A DNA stretch of 35,234 bases from Prevotella sp. (lineage in GTDB: Bacteria > Bacteroidota > Bacteroidia > Bacteroidales > Dysgonomonadaceae), in the NCBI GenBank assembly GCA_031285905.1, contig JAITVH010000142.1, positions 1 through 35,234 of the forward strand, read 5' to 3'. The translations under genes were made by a program, and so were the position numbers. Shown here one piece after another: positions 1 to 7,576 of this stretch. Numbering within the stretch: the stretch's first letter is position 1; each line of letters begins with the position of its first letter. The notes under the pieces were generated by a model. The model was not told the origin of the DNA. It saw nothing but the letters and a program-made list of their open reading frames with translations, and did no database searches.

Positions 1-1152
1 CAAACAGAGATGGGATGGAAATGGGGTGGGAGCCAACAGATAACGGGGCCGGTAATGGCTATACCGTATATAAAGGTAGGAAATAACAGTCAAGATGTTA
101 TATATTTTTTGCCGGATGAATATAATGTGACAGGAGATATAAAGCCTGAAGAGCGTGTAAGAGGAATACAGAAGATACTTAATTATCAGGCGGAAATGAA
201 AATCAATGGATCGTTTTCATTTCCGGATGTCGAGTCATTGGGAATAAAATCATCTCAGGTATTATGGGACAAATGCTTCATTATGCTTGGAATCTCCAAT
301 ATGCAGGGTATAAAAAATAAGATTGCTATCAATCTTGATGGAAAATCGTATGAAGTAAGTCCAAATATTCCTCAAAATAGTCTTATTGATAAAGGTTTGT
401 CAGTGAAAATTGGCCTTGATCCGGAGAATCCCGTTGTAGGGAAATATGATTTTGATCTCACTCTAAATGGAACTGAAGGATTGTATTTCTTACCTGTAGG
501 TAAGCACACTGGTATTCATCTGACTTCTGCATGGAAGTCTGTCGGATATATAGGAGATTTTGTTGCAACAGAGAATACCGATTTAAGCAATGGTATAGAT
601 TCTAAATGGGATATCTTTGATTATAACCGGAATTTTGTTCAACTCTGGACAGGTTCAAATCCTAATCTTGAGCAGTCTGAAATAGGGGCTGACTTACTTC
701 TTCCAATCAATCATTATGAAAAGACTTTACGGGCAGTTAAATATGCACTCATGTTTATTATGCTCACATTTCTGGTATTCTTCCTTATTGAATTTGTCGG
801 TAAAAAGCAAATACATCCTGTGCAATATTTATTAGTTAGTCTTGCATTGGTTTTATTCTATACTTTGTTATTAGCTTTTTCAGAGCATATTGGATTCGAT
901 TGGTCATATCTGATATCATCTCTGGCTACAATAGTTCTCATAACGGCTTATTCGAGTTCTATATTCAGGGATAAGCGTCAAACTACTCTCATGGGTGTCT
1001 TTTTAACAGTCTTGTATATCTATTTATATGTTGTATTACAACAAGAAAATATGGCGTTGTTATTTGGCGCAATTGGATTATTTATAGGACTGGCTTGTGT
1101 AATGTTTGTCCTACGAAAGGTAAATTGGTATAGAGAGACCATTACTGATTAA
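1..1152 (+). CDS. creD: CreD family inner membrane protein, 5' end cut by window edge
   Basis: The reading frame is open from base 1, and the first methionine at base 10 falls inside the conserved family segment WKWGGSQQITGPVMAIPY, so the true start and the N-terminal membrane helix lie upstream. About 240 mostly soluble residues, expected to be periplasmic, are followed by five hydrophobic helices at roughly residues 244-265, 270-292, 296-316, 324-344 and 347-369. This matches CreD (E. coli about 450 residues): one N-terminal helix, a large periplasmic domain and a C-terminal helical bundle. In Proteobacteria CreD belongs to the CreBC regulon and its loss or overexpression affects envelope integrity and beta-lactam response; its biochemical activity is unknown. 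A hairpin terminator follows at 1226. Family assignment is confident; the role here is inferred. Confidence 0.9.
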   Translation, partial: QTEMGWKWGGSQQITGPVMAIPYIKVGNNSQDVIYFLPDEYNVTGDIKPEERVRGIQKILNYQAEMKINGSFSFPDVESLGIKSSQVLWDKCFIMLGISNMQGIKNKIAINLDGKSYEVSPNIPQNSLIDKGLSVKIGLDPENPVVGKYDFDLTLNGTEGLYFLPVGKHTGIHLTSAWKSVGYIGDFVATENTDLSNGIDSKWDIFDYNRNFVQLWTGSNPNLEQSEIGADLLLPINHYEKTLRAVKYALMFIMLTFLVFFLIEFVGKKQIHPVQYLLVSLALVLFYTLLLAFSEHIGFDWSYLISSLATIVLITAYSSSIFRDKRQTTLMGVFLTVLYIYLYVVLQQENMALLFGAIGLFIGLACVMFVLRKVNWYRETITD

Positions 1153-1225
1153 TGAATTGACATAATTCTAAAAGCGATCAAGAGTAGATACTGACTTTGT
1201 TATTTATATAATTGAAGACAGGAGT

Positions 1226-1265
1226 AAAAGAGGGTATAGTTTTAGCTAAACTTACTCTCTTTTTA
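1226..1265 (+). terminator. Probable intrinsic terminator of creD
   Basis: The arm AAAAGAGGGTATAGTTT pairs with AAACTTACTCTCTTTT around a TAGC loop, with one bulge and one mismatch, and is followed by TTTTTAT. It lies 74 bases after the creD stop codon. Confidence 0.6.
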
Positions 1266-2019
1266 TGCTCTATAGCCCTCTTATTTGTTGTTATCTATAA
1301 ATATACGCTTTATAACATCGTATTTTTCACCTATTCTTATTTGCTTGAAATACAGTATTATATATTTTGTCTCAATTTTCTGTCTGAAAATATTTATCTG
1401 TATTATATAAGTATATTCTTTTTGTATAATAAATGATTGAATAATTTGACAAATTATATCTTTATACTACTCATAAAGTCTTATTTATAGTCTAATGTAT
1501 TTTAAAGTCTTTTGGATCAATTATTTTATAATAAAAATGGTATCTTATAGAAAAAATATTTAATATCAAATATTACTATAAGATAATATTTCTATTAAAA
1601 TATTTAAATCATTAACGTCAGTTATTAAAATTTTTATTTCAATGTTATAAAATTGACTTGAATTGATAGATTATTCGATAATAACGAAAATAGATATATT
1701 CTGGATTGAGATAATCTTTTTGTATAACTTTAAATAAATATATATTTAAGAGTAATTATTCCAATTTTGTTCATCATTTTTTATATGTAATAATCAGTCT
1801 TTATAATGCTTTTAATGACTAGTTCTGATTTCATAGCTAAATACTATGTATATAGATGTTGACACATTCTTTTTCTATTTTTATAATTTCTTCTTTTCCA
1901 TAGCATATTTGATTATAATCCCAACTCTTATCTATATTTTGATAGTATAAAAAGTTTGTAAGCCAGTTTTGGAAGCATATCTGATTGATAGAAAAAATAT
2001 TAACTGAATTATTCAAAAG
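1266..2019. other. Extremely AT-rich gene-free stretch
   Basis: I find no credible gene here. The base composition is extreme: positions 1561-1620 contain 8 G/C in 60. Short open frames exist on both strands, but they are poor in charged residues, start with TTG or at arbitrary sites, and resemble no family I know. The stretch separates the creD terminator from the promoter of the DUF2264 operon. It may be decayed DNA or a long regulatory or untranslated region. Confidence 0.5.
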
Positions 2020-2052
2020 TTGTACGAAAACACTCAAAAAATAGTATCTTTG
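2020..2052 (+). promoter_or_regulatory. Promoter of the DUF2264-GH88 operon
   Basis: TATCTTTG at 2045-2052 matches the Bacteroidetes -7 box TAnnTTTG, and TTG at 2020-2022 is a possible -33 element with a slightly long spacer of 22 bases. The predicted leader to the start codon at 2127 is about 70 bases. Confidence 0.55.
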
Positions 2053-2126
2053 AAAACTCACCTATTTACATCTTTCAGATAAAACACTCTGGAAACAGAT
2101 GCCATTTTATACTTAAATCATACATA

Positions 2127-3368
2127 ATGAAAAATTTAACATTCAAGGTGCTATTTCTTTTGTTTATACTTATGTTTCCTTATTCAGACTTGATAGCACA
2201 AGTCAAAGAGGAGAAAGCTACAGACCGCAAATATTGGGTAGACCTACTATATAAAATATCGGAGCCTGTATTAAGGAATATGAGTAAAGGTGAACTTCGT
2301 AAAAATATGGTAGTTGAAGTGAGCCCTACATGGGACGGCCGGAATAAAGATGTGACATATATGGAGGCTTTTGGACGATTGATGGATGGGATTGCGCCTT
2401 GGCTGACTCTTCCTGACGATGATTCAGAAGAGGGTAGGCAAAGGAAACAAATGCGGGAATGGGCTTTGAAGAGTTATGCTAATGCTGTTGACTCGGAAAG
2501 TACCGACTATTTACTATGGAAAGGAGAGGGGCAAGTTCTGGTAGATGCCGCATTTTTGGCCAGTAGTTTTCTACGAGCACCGGAAGCCTTATGGTTTCCT
2601 TTAGATGACTTGACCAAAAAGAGATATATTGAAGAATTTAAGAGCCTGAGAAAGATCCGGCCGGGCTATAATAACTGGCTACTATTCCGTGCAACAATAG
2701 AAGCTTTCCTATTGTATGTGGGTGAAGATTATGACCGTTTCGTATTAGATATCACTATCCGAAAGATGGAAGAATGGTATCTGGCTGACGGCTGGTATGG
2801 CGATGGCCCTGAATTCTCGATGGATTATTATAATAGCTTTGTGATTCATCCCATGTTCATCGATATACTCGAGGTGATGGAACAAAAGGACATGAAAGGA
2901 ATTATAAGCCTTGATCTGGCAGTACGTCGTATGCAGCGTTATAATGAATTGCTGGAAAGGATGATATCGCCCGAGGCTACTTTCCCTGTAGTTGGGCGCT
3001 CCATGACTTACCGGATGGGAGTCTTTCATACATTGGCATTTGCTTCATGGAAATATGGATTACCTAAATCTATGTCGAACGGACAAGTTAGAAATGCGCT
3101 GACATCGGTGATGAAGCGGATGTTCTCTGTCGAGGGGAACTTCGGAAAGGAAGGCTTTCTGCAATTAGGCTTTGCCGGACATCAGCCGGAGATTGCCGAT
3201 TCCTATACTAATAATGGTAGCCTCTATCTTACCTCTTTTGTCTTTCTGCCTTTAGGACTACCTGCAGATCATGATTTCTGGACCGCCCAACCTGAAGAGT
3301 GGACTTCACAGAAAGCCTGGAGAGGAAAGACCATTAATAAAGATTATCATCAGTCTGTAAAGAAATAA
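2127..3368 (+). CDS. Secreted DUF2264 family protein, probable glycoside hydrolase
   Basis: The 413-residue protein has a cleavable signal peptide (charged start, hydrophobic core, cut near the AQ at residues 24-25), so it should act in the periplasm. The rest matches the DUF2264 family along its length: the segment around TWDGRNKDVTYMEAFGR, the DYLLWKGEGQ block, NNWLLFRA, the aromatic GWYGDGPEFSMDYYNSF block, FPVVGRSMTYR and GHQPEIADSYTNNGSLYL. These alternate in the way expected of an alpha/alpha-barrel enzyme. Some relatives from Bacteroides polysaccharide loci have been assigned to CAZy family GH154 (beta-glucuronidase); I recall this but cannot check it. The GH88 gene starts 28 bases downstream, which also points to uronic acid removal from oligosaccharides. 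The family call is strong, the substrate is open. Confidence 0.85.
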   Translation: MKNLTFKVLFLLFILMFPYSDLIAQVKEEKATDRKYWVDLLYKISEPVLRNMSKGELRKNMVVEVSPTWDGRNKDVTYMEAFGRLMDGIAPWLTLPDDDSEEGRQRKQMREWALKSYANAVDSESTDYLLWKGEGQVLVDAAFLASSFLRAPEALWFPLDDLTKKRYIEEFKSLRKIRPGYNNWLLFRATIEAFLLYVGEDYDRFVLDITIRKMEEWYLADGWYGDGPEFSMDYYNSFVIHPMFIDILEVMEQKDMKGIISLDLAVRRMQRYNELLERMISPEATFPVVGRSMTYRMGVFHTLAFASWKYGLPKSMSNGQVRNALTSVMKRMFSVEGNFGKEGFLQLGFAGHQPEIADSYTNNGSLYLTSFVFLPLGLPADHDFWTAQPEEWTSQKAWRGKTINKDYHQSVKK

Positions 3369-3396
3369 CTAATCATCAACAATAAATAGAAATACT

Positions 3397-4638
3397 ATGA
3401 GAATGAAGCAATTGACAGTGTTAGCGCTTATAGCCTTCTCTGTACTGGCCTGCGTTGATAAGGAGCAGGAGGAAAAGAATGAGTTTATTCAGGAAAATGT
3501 GACTTATGCTGCTGCCCAGACTGAGAAGATGCTCGCTAGCGTAGGCGAACCCACAGGAAAGAACTATCCCCGTACGATGAAAGACGATGGTTCGTTAAGA
3601 ACGACCAATATGTATGACTGGACACCCGGATTCTTCCCCGGCTCGCTTTGGTATCTATATGAGCTGACAGGCGATGACAAATGGAAAGCCGATGCTGAAA
3701 AGTGGACTGCATCCCTCGAGCCTCTTAAAACGTTTACAGGGCATCACGATCTCGGCTTTATGATGTATTGCAGTTATGGCAATGCCGAACGTCTGGCCCC
3801 GAAACCGGAATACAAAGACATATTGATAGAGAGTGCAGGATCCCTTTCTACTCGGTTTAGTGGTAAGACGCAGGTCATTAAGTCTTGGAACGATTTCAGG
3901 CCGATGAATGATGATAGCACAGTATATGACTACCCTGTTATCATTGACAATATGATGAACCTTGAAATGCTGTTTTACGCATCGAAGATATCAGGAGATA
4001 AGAGGTATTACGACATAGCGGTTAAGCATGCAGATATGACAATCAAAAACCATTTCAGGGACGACTTCAGCACTTACCATGTTATCTCCTACGATACAAT
4101 TAGCTCTAATGTAGTCAGTAAGAACACCGCACAGGGATTTAGTGACAACTCCACCTGGTCGCGCGGGCAGGCATGGGCAATATATGGATATACAATGACT
4201 TACAGGGAAACAAACGATAAGAAGTACTTAGATGTAGCGACTAAAGCAGCCGATTACTTTATAAGGAACCTGCCAGAAGACTATGTGCCCCTCTGGGACT
4301 TTAATCTGGGGCAGGAGGGATATGTTCCCGGAAAGCGTTCCTATGCTGCCGAATTTAAGGAGAGACTGAAAGATGCTTCGGCTGCTGCCATAACATGCTC
4401 GGCCTTATTCGAATTAGGGCAATTGACTGATAATAAGTTCTATATCGAAACAGCTGTAAAGATGCTGCATAGCCTTGCTTCGCCTGAATACAGAGCACCA
4501 CTAGGCGAAAATGCCGATTTCCTTATCCTGCATTGTGTAGGTAGTATCCCTCATCGTACCGAGATAGATAAGCCGCTGGTATACGCCGACTATTACTTCT
4601 TGGAGGCATTGGTCAGATATAAGAACCTGAAGAAATAA
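3397..4638 (+). CDS. GH88 unsaturated glucuronyl hydrolase, lipoprotein
   Basis: The protein has 413 residues. Its signal ends in a lipobox (SVLA then Cys19), so it is probably lipid-anchored. The body is a GH88 (alpha/alpha)6 barrel. Family landmarks include MYDWTPGFFPGSLWYLYE, HHDLGFM with Asp118, IIDNMMNLEML with Asp184, and the STWSRGQAWAIYGY substrate-binding block. Asp118 and Asp184 align in order and spacing with the two essential aspartates of the Bacillus GL1 enzyme (Asp88 and Asp149). GH88 enzymes hydrate the 4,5-unsaturated uronic acid that polysaccharide lyases leave at the non-reducing end, releasing it from the oligosaccharide. No lyase gene is in the window, so the parent polysaccharide is unknown. 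It is cotranscribed with the DUF2264 gene upstream and is followed by a strong terminator. Confidence 0.92.
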   Translation: MRMKQLTVLALIAFSVLACVDKEQEEKNEFIQENVTYAAAQTEKMLASVGEPTGKNYPRTMKDDGSLRTTNMYDWTPGFFPGSLWYLYELTGDDKWKADAEKWTASLEPLKTFTGHHDLGFMMYCSYGNAERLAPKPEYKDILIESAGSLSTRFSGKTQVIKSWNDFRPMNDDSTVYDYPVIIDNMMNLEMLFYASKISGDKRYYDIAVKHADMTIKNHFRDDFSTYHVISYDTISSNVVSKNTAQGFSDNSTWSRGQAWAIYGYTMTYRETNDKKYLDVATKAADYFIRNLPEDYVPLWDFNLGQEGYVPGKRSYAAEFKERLKDASAAAITCSALFELGQLTDNKFYIETAVKMLHSLASPEYRAPLGENADFLILHCVGSIPHRTEIDKPLVYADYYFLEALVRYKNLKK

Positions 4639-4652
4639 GTAATCTTCTTAAC

Positions 4653-4687
4653 AATCCCTACTATAGCAAATAGTGGGGATTATTTTT
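4653..4687 (+). terminator. Intrinsic terminator of the DUF2264-GH88 operon
   Basis: A 12-bp stem (AATCCCTACTAT with ATAGTGGGGATT, one G-T pair) around a 5-base loop is followed by ATTTTTG, 15 bases after the GH88 stop. Confidence 0.88.
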
Positions 4688-4852
4688 GCCTCTAACAATT
4701 TTGCTGATTATTTCCGGCATTCTTATTTGAGCACTTAAATAACTGCTTATTCCTATTAATAGAATAATATTACATAAAACCCGTATTGTCTAAATGAACC
4801 ACGGGGAAAATATTTTAAATAAATGTAAACAGTTTCTTTGTATCTTCGCAAT

Positions 4853-5671
4853 ATGTTTCAGATCAATATCATAGATACAGGATGCATTATGGCTGATGGT
4901 GGCGCTATGTTTGGCGCTATTCCCAAACGTGCATGGCAACGAAAATATCCGGCAAATGATGACAATCTCTGCCCCCTTGTCATGCGATGTATTCTTGCTG
5001 TATCCGGTGACAGAAAAGTACTGATAGATACTGGAATAGGCAATAAACATCTGGACAAAATGTCATACTACCAGCCTCACAAACTGGTAAGTCTAGAAGA
5101 CTCTCTAAACACTCTAGGCTATAAGCCTGAAGATATAACAGATGTAATCCTTACCCACCTCCATTTCGACCATTGTGGAGGAGCAACTTTGATAAATGAC
5201 AATAATGAATTAATCCCGGCTTTTCCTAATGCGACTTATTGGCTCAGCAGAAAGCAATGGGGCACTTTAGAGAATCCCAACAGGCTGGAGATGGATTCTA
5301 TTCTGGAAGATAATATACGGCCGGTATTCAATTCAGGACAATTGAATCTGGTAGACAAGGATACCGCCCTGTTTGATGGCTTGGAAATCCGCCTCTTTGA
5401 TGGCCACACCGAAGGTCAGTTAGTAATATACCTTGATACCAATAATGGCAAATATGTCTTTCCCGGCGACTTGATTCCTACTGCTTCGCATATCCCACTG
5501 GAATGGCTATCTGCATATGATATCTGCGCTCTTACATCATTAAAGGAAAAAGAACGTTTCCTGAACGAAGCTGCCGAAAGTCATTATACTCTCATATATT
5601 GCCATGATGCCATAACAGTAGAAAGTAAAGTAAAAAGGCTAAATGATAATTTCAGAATGAGTAAAATATAA
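4853..5671 (+). CDS. Metallo-beta-lactamase-fold hydrolase
   Basis: This is a 272-residue cytoplasmic protein of the MBL superfamily. The metal-binding signature THLHFDHCGG (HxHxDH) follows the LIDTGIG strand. The downstream ligands are the His in LFDGHTEGQ, the Asp in FPGDLIP and a late His in IYCHD. The layout resembles lactonase-like and other small-molecule MBL hydrolases; the substrate cannot be read from the sequence. I use ATG at 4853 rather than an in-frame TTG at 4838, because the protein then opens directly on the first strand (FQINIIDTG) and because a promoter-like TATCTTCG lies at 4841-4848. With that box the mRNA would have almost no leader. It stands alone between two terminators. 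Confidence 0.85.
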   Translation: MFQINIIDTGCIMADGGAMFGAIPKRAWQRKYPANDDNLCPLVMRCILAVSGDRKVLIDTGIGNKHLDKMSYYQPHKLVSLEDSLNTLGYKPEDITDVILTHLHFDHCGGATLINDNNELIPAFPNATYWLSRKQWGTLENPNRLEMDSILEDNIRPVFNSGQLNLVDKDTALFDGLEIRLFDGHTEGQLVIYLDTNNGKYVFPGDLIPTASHIPLEWLSAYDICALTSLKEKERFLNEAAESHYTLIYCHDAITVESKVKRLNDNFRMSKI

Positions 5672-5698
5672 AAGCCGTAATTTAGTAATTACGGCTTT
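5671..5698. terminator. Bidirectional terminator between the MBL hydrolase and pirin genes
   Basis: A perfect 11-bp stem, AAAGCCGTAAT and ATTACGGCTTT, around a 6-base loop. It begins at the last base of the MBL gene's stop codon. It has a T-rich run on both strands, so it can serve both convergent genes. Confidence 0.85.
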
Positions 5699-5745
5699 CT
5701 TTCATTCAAGTTGAATCAGTCTAAAAAGTTGTCTCCATCACTTAC

Positions 5746-6468
5746 TTAAAATATCATCGGTACATCGATCAGTAATATACGGGCATTCTCCGTATCAGCA
5801 GTTATTTTCAGATCATTAATCTCCGAAACACCAACAGCATCTCTGTGATGCAGCTTCTGACCGCCAACAGTAAATTCTCCATCTATTACCATCGCAAATA
5901 CTCCATTGCCACTTTCCTTTACCTTGTAATCTATTTCAGAGCCTTTATCGAATGTTCCTATATTGAACCATACATCCTGATGCAACCATAAGCCTGTATT
6001 TTCTTTATCATCCTTAGGCCCGACGATCTGCACCAGTTTATTCTTGTTGTGTATAAAATCAAATGCTCTCTGATCGTAGCGCGGCACTACATTTCTCTTG
6101 TTCGGGAAAACCCATATCTGGAAGAGATTTACCGGATTTTCCGAACTCGAATTATATTCGCTATGCGTAATACCTGAACCCGCGCTCATCACTTGTATCT
6201 CTCCGGCTTTGATCACTTCGGTATGTCCCATACTGTCTTTGTGTTCCAGATCGCCATATAAAGGTATAGATACAATTTCCATGTTATCATGCGGATGCGT
6301 GCCAAAACCTTCTCCAGCCTCCACTATATCATCATTCACCACCCTCAATGCACCAAAGTTAATCCGTTCAGGATTATAGTAATTAGCAAAACTAAAAGTA
6401 TGATATGTATCTAACCAGCCATGATAGGCATGACCTCTTGAAGATGCGCGATACAATACTGTTTTCAT
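5746..6468 (-). CDS. Pirin family protein (YhhW-like)
   Basis: This 240-residue protein has the full two-domain cupin (pirin) fold length of bacterial YhhW. The metal ligands are visible in the first cupin: His58 and His60 in GTHPHDNMEIV, and His102 and Glu104 in GITHSEYN, matching His57, His59, His101 and Glu103 of E. coli YhhW. Several bacterial pirins oxidize quercetin in vitro, but the natural substrate is generally unknown. The start is supported by an AAAGGA ribosome-binding site a few bases upstream of ATG. The gene appears monocistronic, with a hairpin in its upstream region at 6512-6539. Confidence 0.92.
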   Translation of the reverse strand: MKTVLYRASSRGHAYHGWLDTYHTFSFANYYNPERINFGALRVVNDDIVEAGEGFGTHPHDNMEIVSIPLYGDLEHKDSMGHTEVIKAGEIQVMSAGSGITHSEYNSSSENPVNLFQIWVFPNKRNVVPRYDQRAFDFIHNKNKLVQIVGPKDDKENTGLWLHQDVWFNIGTFDKGSEIDYKVKESGNGVFAMVIDGEFTVGGQKLHHRDAVGVSEINDLKITADTENARILLIDVPMIF

Positions 6469-6511
6469 TTTTTATGTCCTTTCTTTAAACATGATTATTG
6501 AACTTTAATCT

Positions 6512-6539
6512 AAAACATCCAAATCCCTTGGATTGTTTT
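6512..6539 (-). terminator. Probable terminator downstream of the split lipoprotein gene
   Basis: Read on the minus strand, AAAACAATCCAA pairs with TTGGATGTTTT (one bulged base) and leads into TTTTAGATT. It sits between the end of the 6632-7482 locus and the pirin start, so it may also be an operator of the pirin gene. Confidence 0.5.
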
Positions 6540-6631
6540 AAATCTTAAATTAAATGACAAAGATTATGCCAATATTATGTCTATATGATATAGAAAATAT
6601 CTATCAGATTAAAGAAGGGATTATATAATGA

Positions 6632-7081
6632 TTATTTAGCGTCCCGATACTCTATAAGCAGTTGGCGAGCCTTGATAGTACCATCCGGATTTGTGTAATC
6701 TTTCCTGATTTTTCTGTAGTTATCCAAGATTTTTTCTGACCGATAATAGATAACCGAATCGATATCAGCTGTCGGCCTATGCCCTTTGGGATAAGCATAA
6801 GTAAAATGACCTTCTTTCCCGGTATAGACAGGTATGGCAAAAAAATCTCTCGGTTCTATTTCATTCGTTTTTTCCTCGATAAGATCGGCACTGATAAAGA
6901 AATTAACAGCATAATCAGGATAACCGAACAGGTAACCATATCCACGGCTTCTTTCATGTTTGCTGCTATTCTCTATGGTAGCTACAACTTTTTGCGGATC
7001 CGTACCCGGAGAGAGTCCAAGCTTACTAAAGAAAGATTTTTTTACTCTCAACAGACTGTCTAATACACTTACCCTGACCAC
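6632..7081 (-). CDS. C-terminal half of a frameshifted hypothetical lipoprotein
   Basis: I do not recognise this 149-residue frame as a known family. It has no signal peptide and only a GTG start, at a point where the frame is already open and sensible upstream (it reads S-F-I-H-I-D-V-V before the GTG). The preceding frame at 7069-7482 is a lipoprotein that stops abruptly inside this overlap after an odd L-M-W-S-G tail. A one-base deletion near 7092-7100 would explain both. Joined, the product would be a lipoprotein of about 280 residues. The sequence contains an aromatic YGYLFGYPDYAVNFF segment and a charged C terminus. No slippery heptamer is visible at the junction, so mutation or sequence error is likelier than programmed frameshifting. 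Confidence 0.6.
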   Translation of the reverse strand: MVRVSVLDSLLRVKKSFFSKLGLSPGTDPQKVVATIENSSKHERSRGYGYLFGYPDYAVNFFISADLIEEKTNEIEPRDFFAIPVYTGKEGHFTYAYPKGHRPTADIDSVIYYRSEKILDNYRKIRKDYTNPDGTIKARQLLIEYRDAK

Positions 7082-7482
7082 ATCAATATGTATAAACGAG
7101 TATCATTGTAAGCACCACTTGAAGGAATTATGACAAATTTTATGTCAGGAATGTTCAATTGATTAATAGCTTGCCGAACGGAATATAATTTATCTAATCT
7201 TTTATCCTGTCCTGGATTGACTCCCTGAGTCATAACTTTATTAATAGTAGCATCGCTAACCGAAGGAATTGGAAAGTAAACAAGAGAACTTATAGGTTTT
7301 ATATCTGCCAGTAAAGTATATAGAGCTTCATGGTCAAGTCCGTATTGCAATATCGAGTCTGCCAGAAATTGTTCATACTCCGGATTTGAAGGAATGGAGA
7401 CTACTACACGTTGACTATTTTTACATGATAAGATGAATAACAATATCAGAAAGGAAACAATATAGAAATATCTTTTCATCAT
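7069..7482 (-). CDS. N-terminal half of a frameshifted hypothetical lipoprotein
   Basis: The 137-residue frame begins with a clear lipoprotein signal (hydrophobic stretch then lipobox FILS-Cys20), so the product is exported and lipid-anchored. The body is mixed alpha/beta, ending in IPDIKFVIIPSSGAYNDT before the frame runs into a stop. The next 13 bases overlap the frame at 6632-7081, which continues the protein plausibly. I cannot name a family. A -7-like box (TAAATTTG on the minus strand) lies at 7556-7563. A six-codon upstream reading frame (ATG at 7499, stop overlapping this start as ATGA) follows a strong AAGGAGG, so initiation here may be translationally coupled. Confidence 0.6.
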   Translation of the reverse strand: MMKRYFYIVSFLILLFILSCKNSQRVVVSIPSNPEYEQFLADSILQYGLDHEALYTLLADIKPISSLVYFPIPSVSDATINKVMTQGVNPGQDKRLDKLYSVRQAINQLNIPDIKFVIIPSSGAYNDTRLYILMWSG

Positions 7483-7555
7483 AGTAATGATTTAAACATT
7501 TTAAGGCTAACTTCCTCCTTACTTATATTAGATATTTGAGAGATACTAAACGTGA

Positions 7556-7563
7556 CAAATTTA
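7556..7563 (-). promoter_or_regulatory. -7 box of the split lipoprotein gene
   Basis: TAAATTTG on the minus strand fits TAnnTTTG and lies about 75 bases before the start. No convincing -33 TTTG was found. Confidence 0.4.
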
Positions 7564-7576
7564 TAAATATGTACCT

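Noticed and set aside
1212-1436. 74-codon plus-strand open frame
   Set aside because: It starts with TTG, runs straight through the creD terminator hairpin, and its composition simply reflects AT-rich DNA.
1837-2061. 74-codon minus-strand open frame
   Set aside because: Its start overlaps the promoter of the DUF2264 operon, there is no ribosome-binding site, and the product resembles nothing known.
7085-7105. Programmed ribosomal frameshift joining the two lipoprotein halves
   Set aside because: No slippery heptamer or downstream stem-loop is visible at the junction, so deletion or sequence error is more likely.
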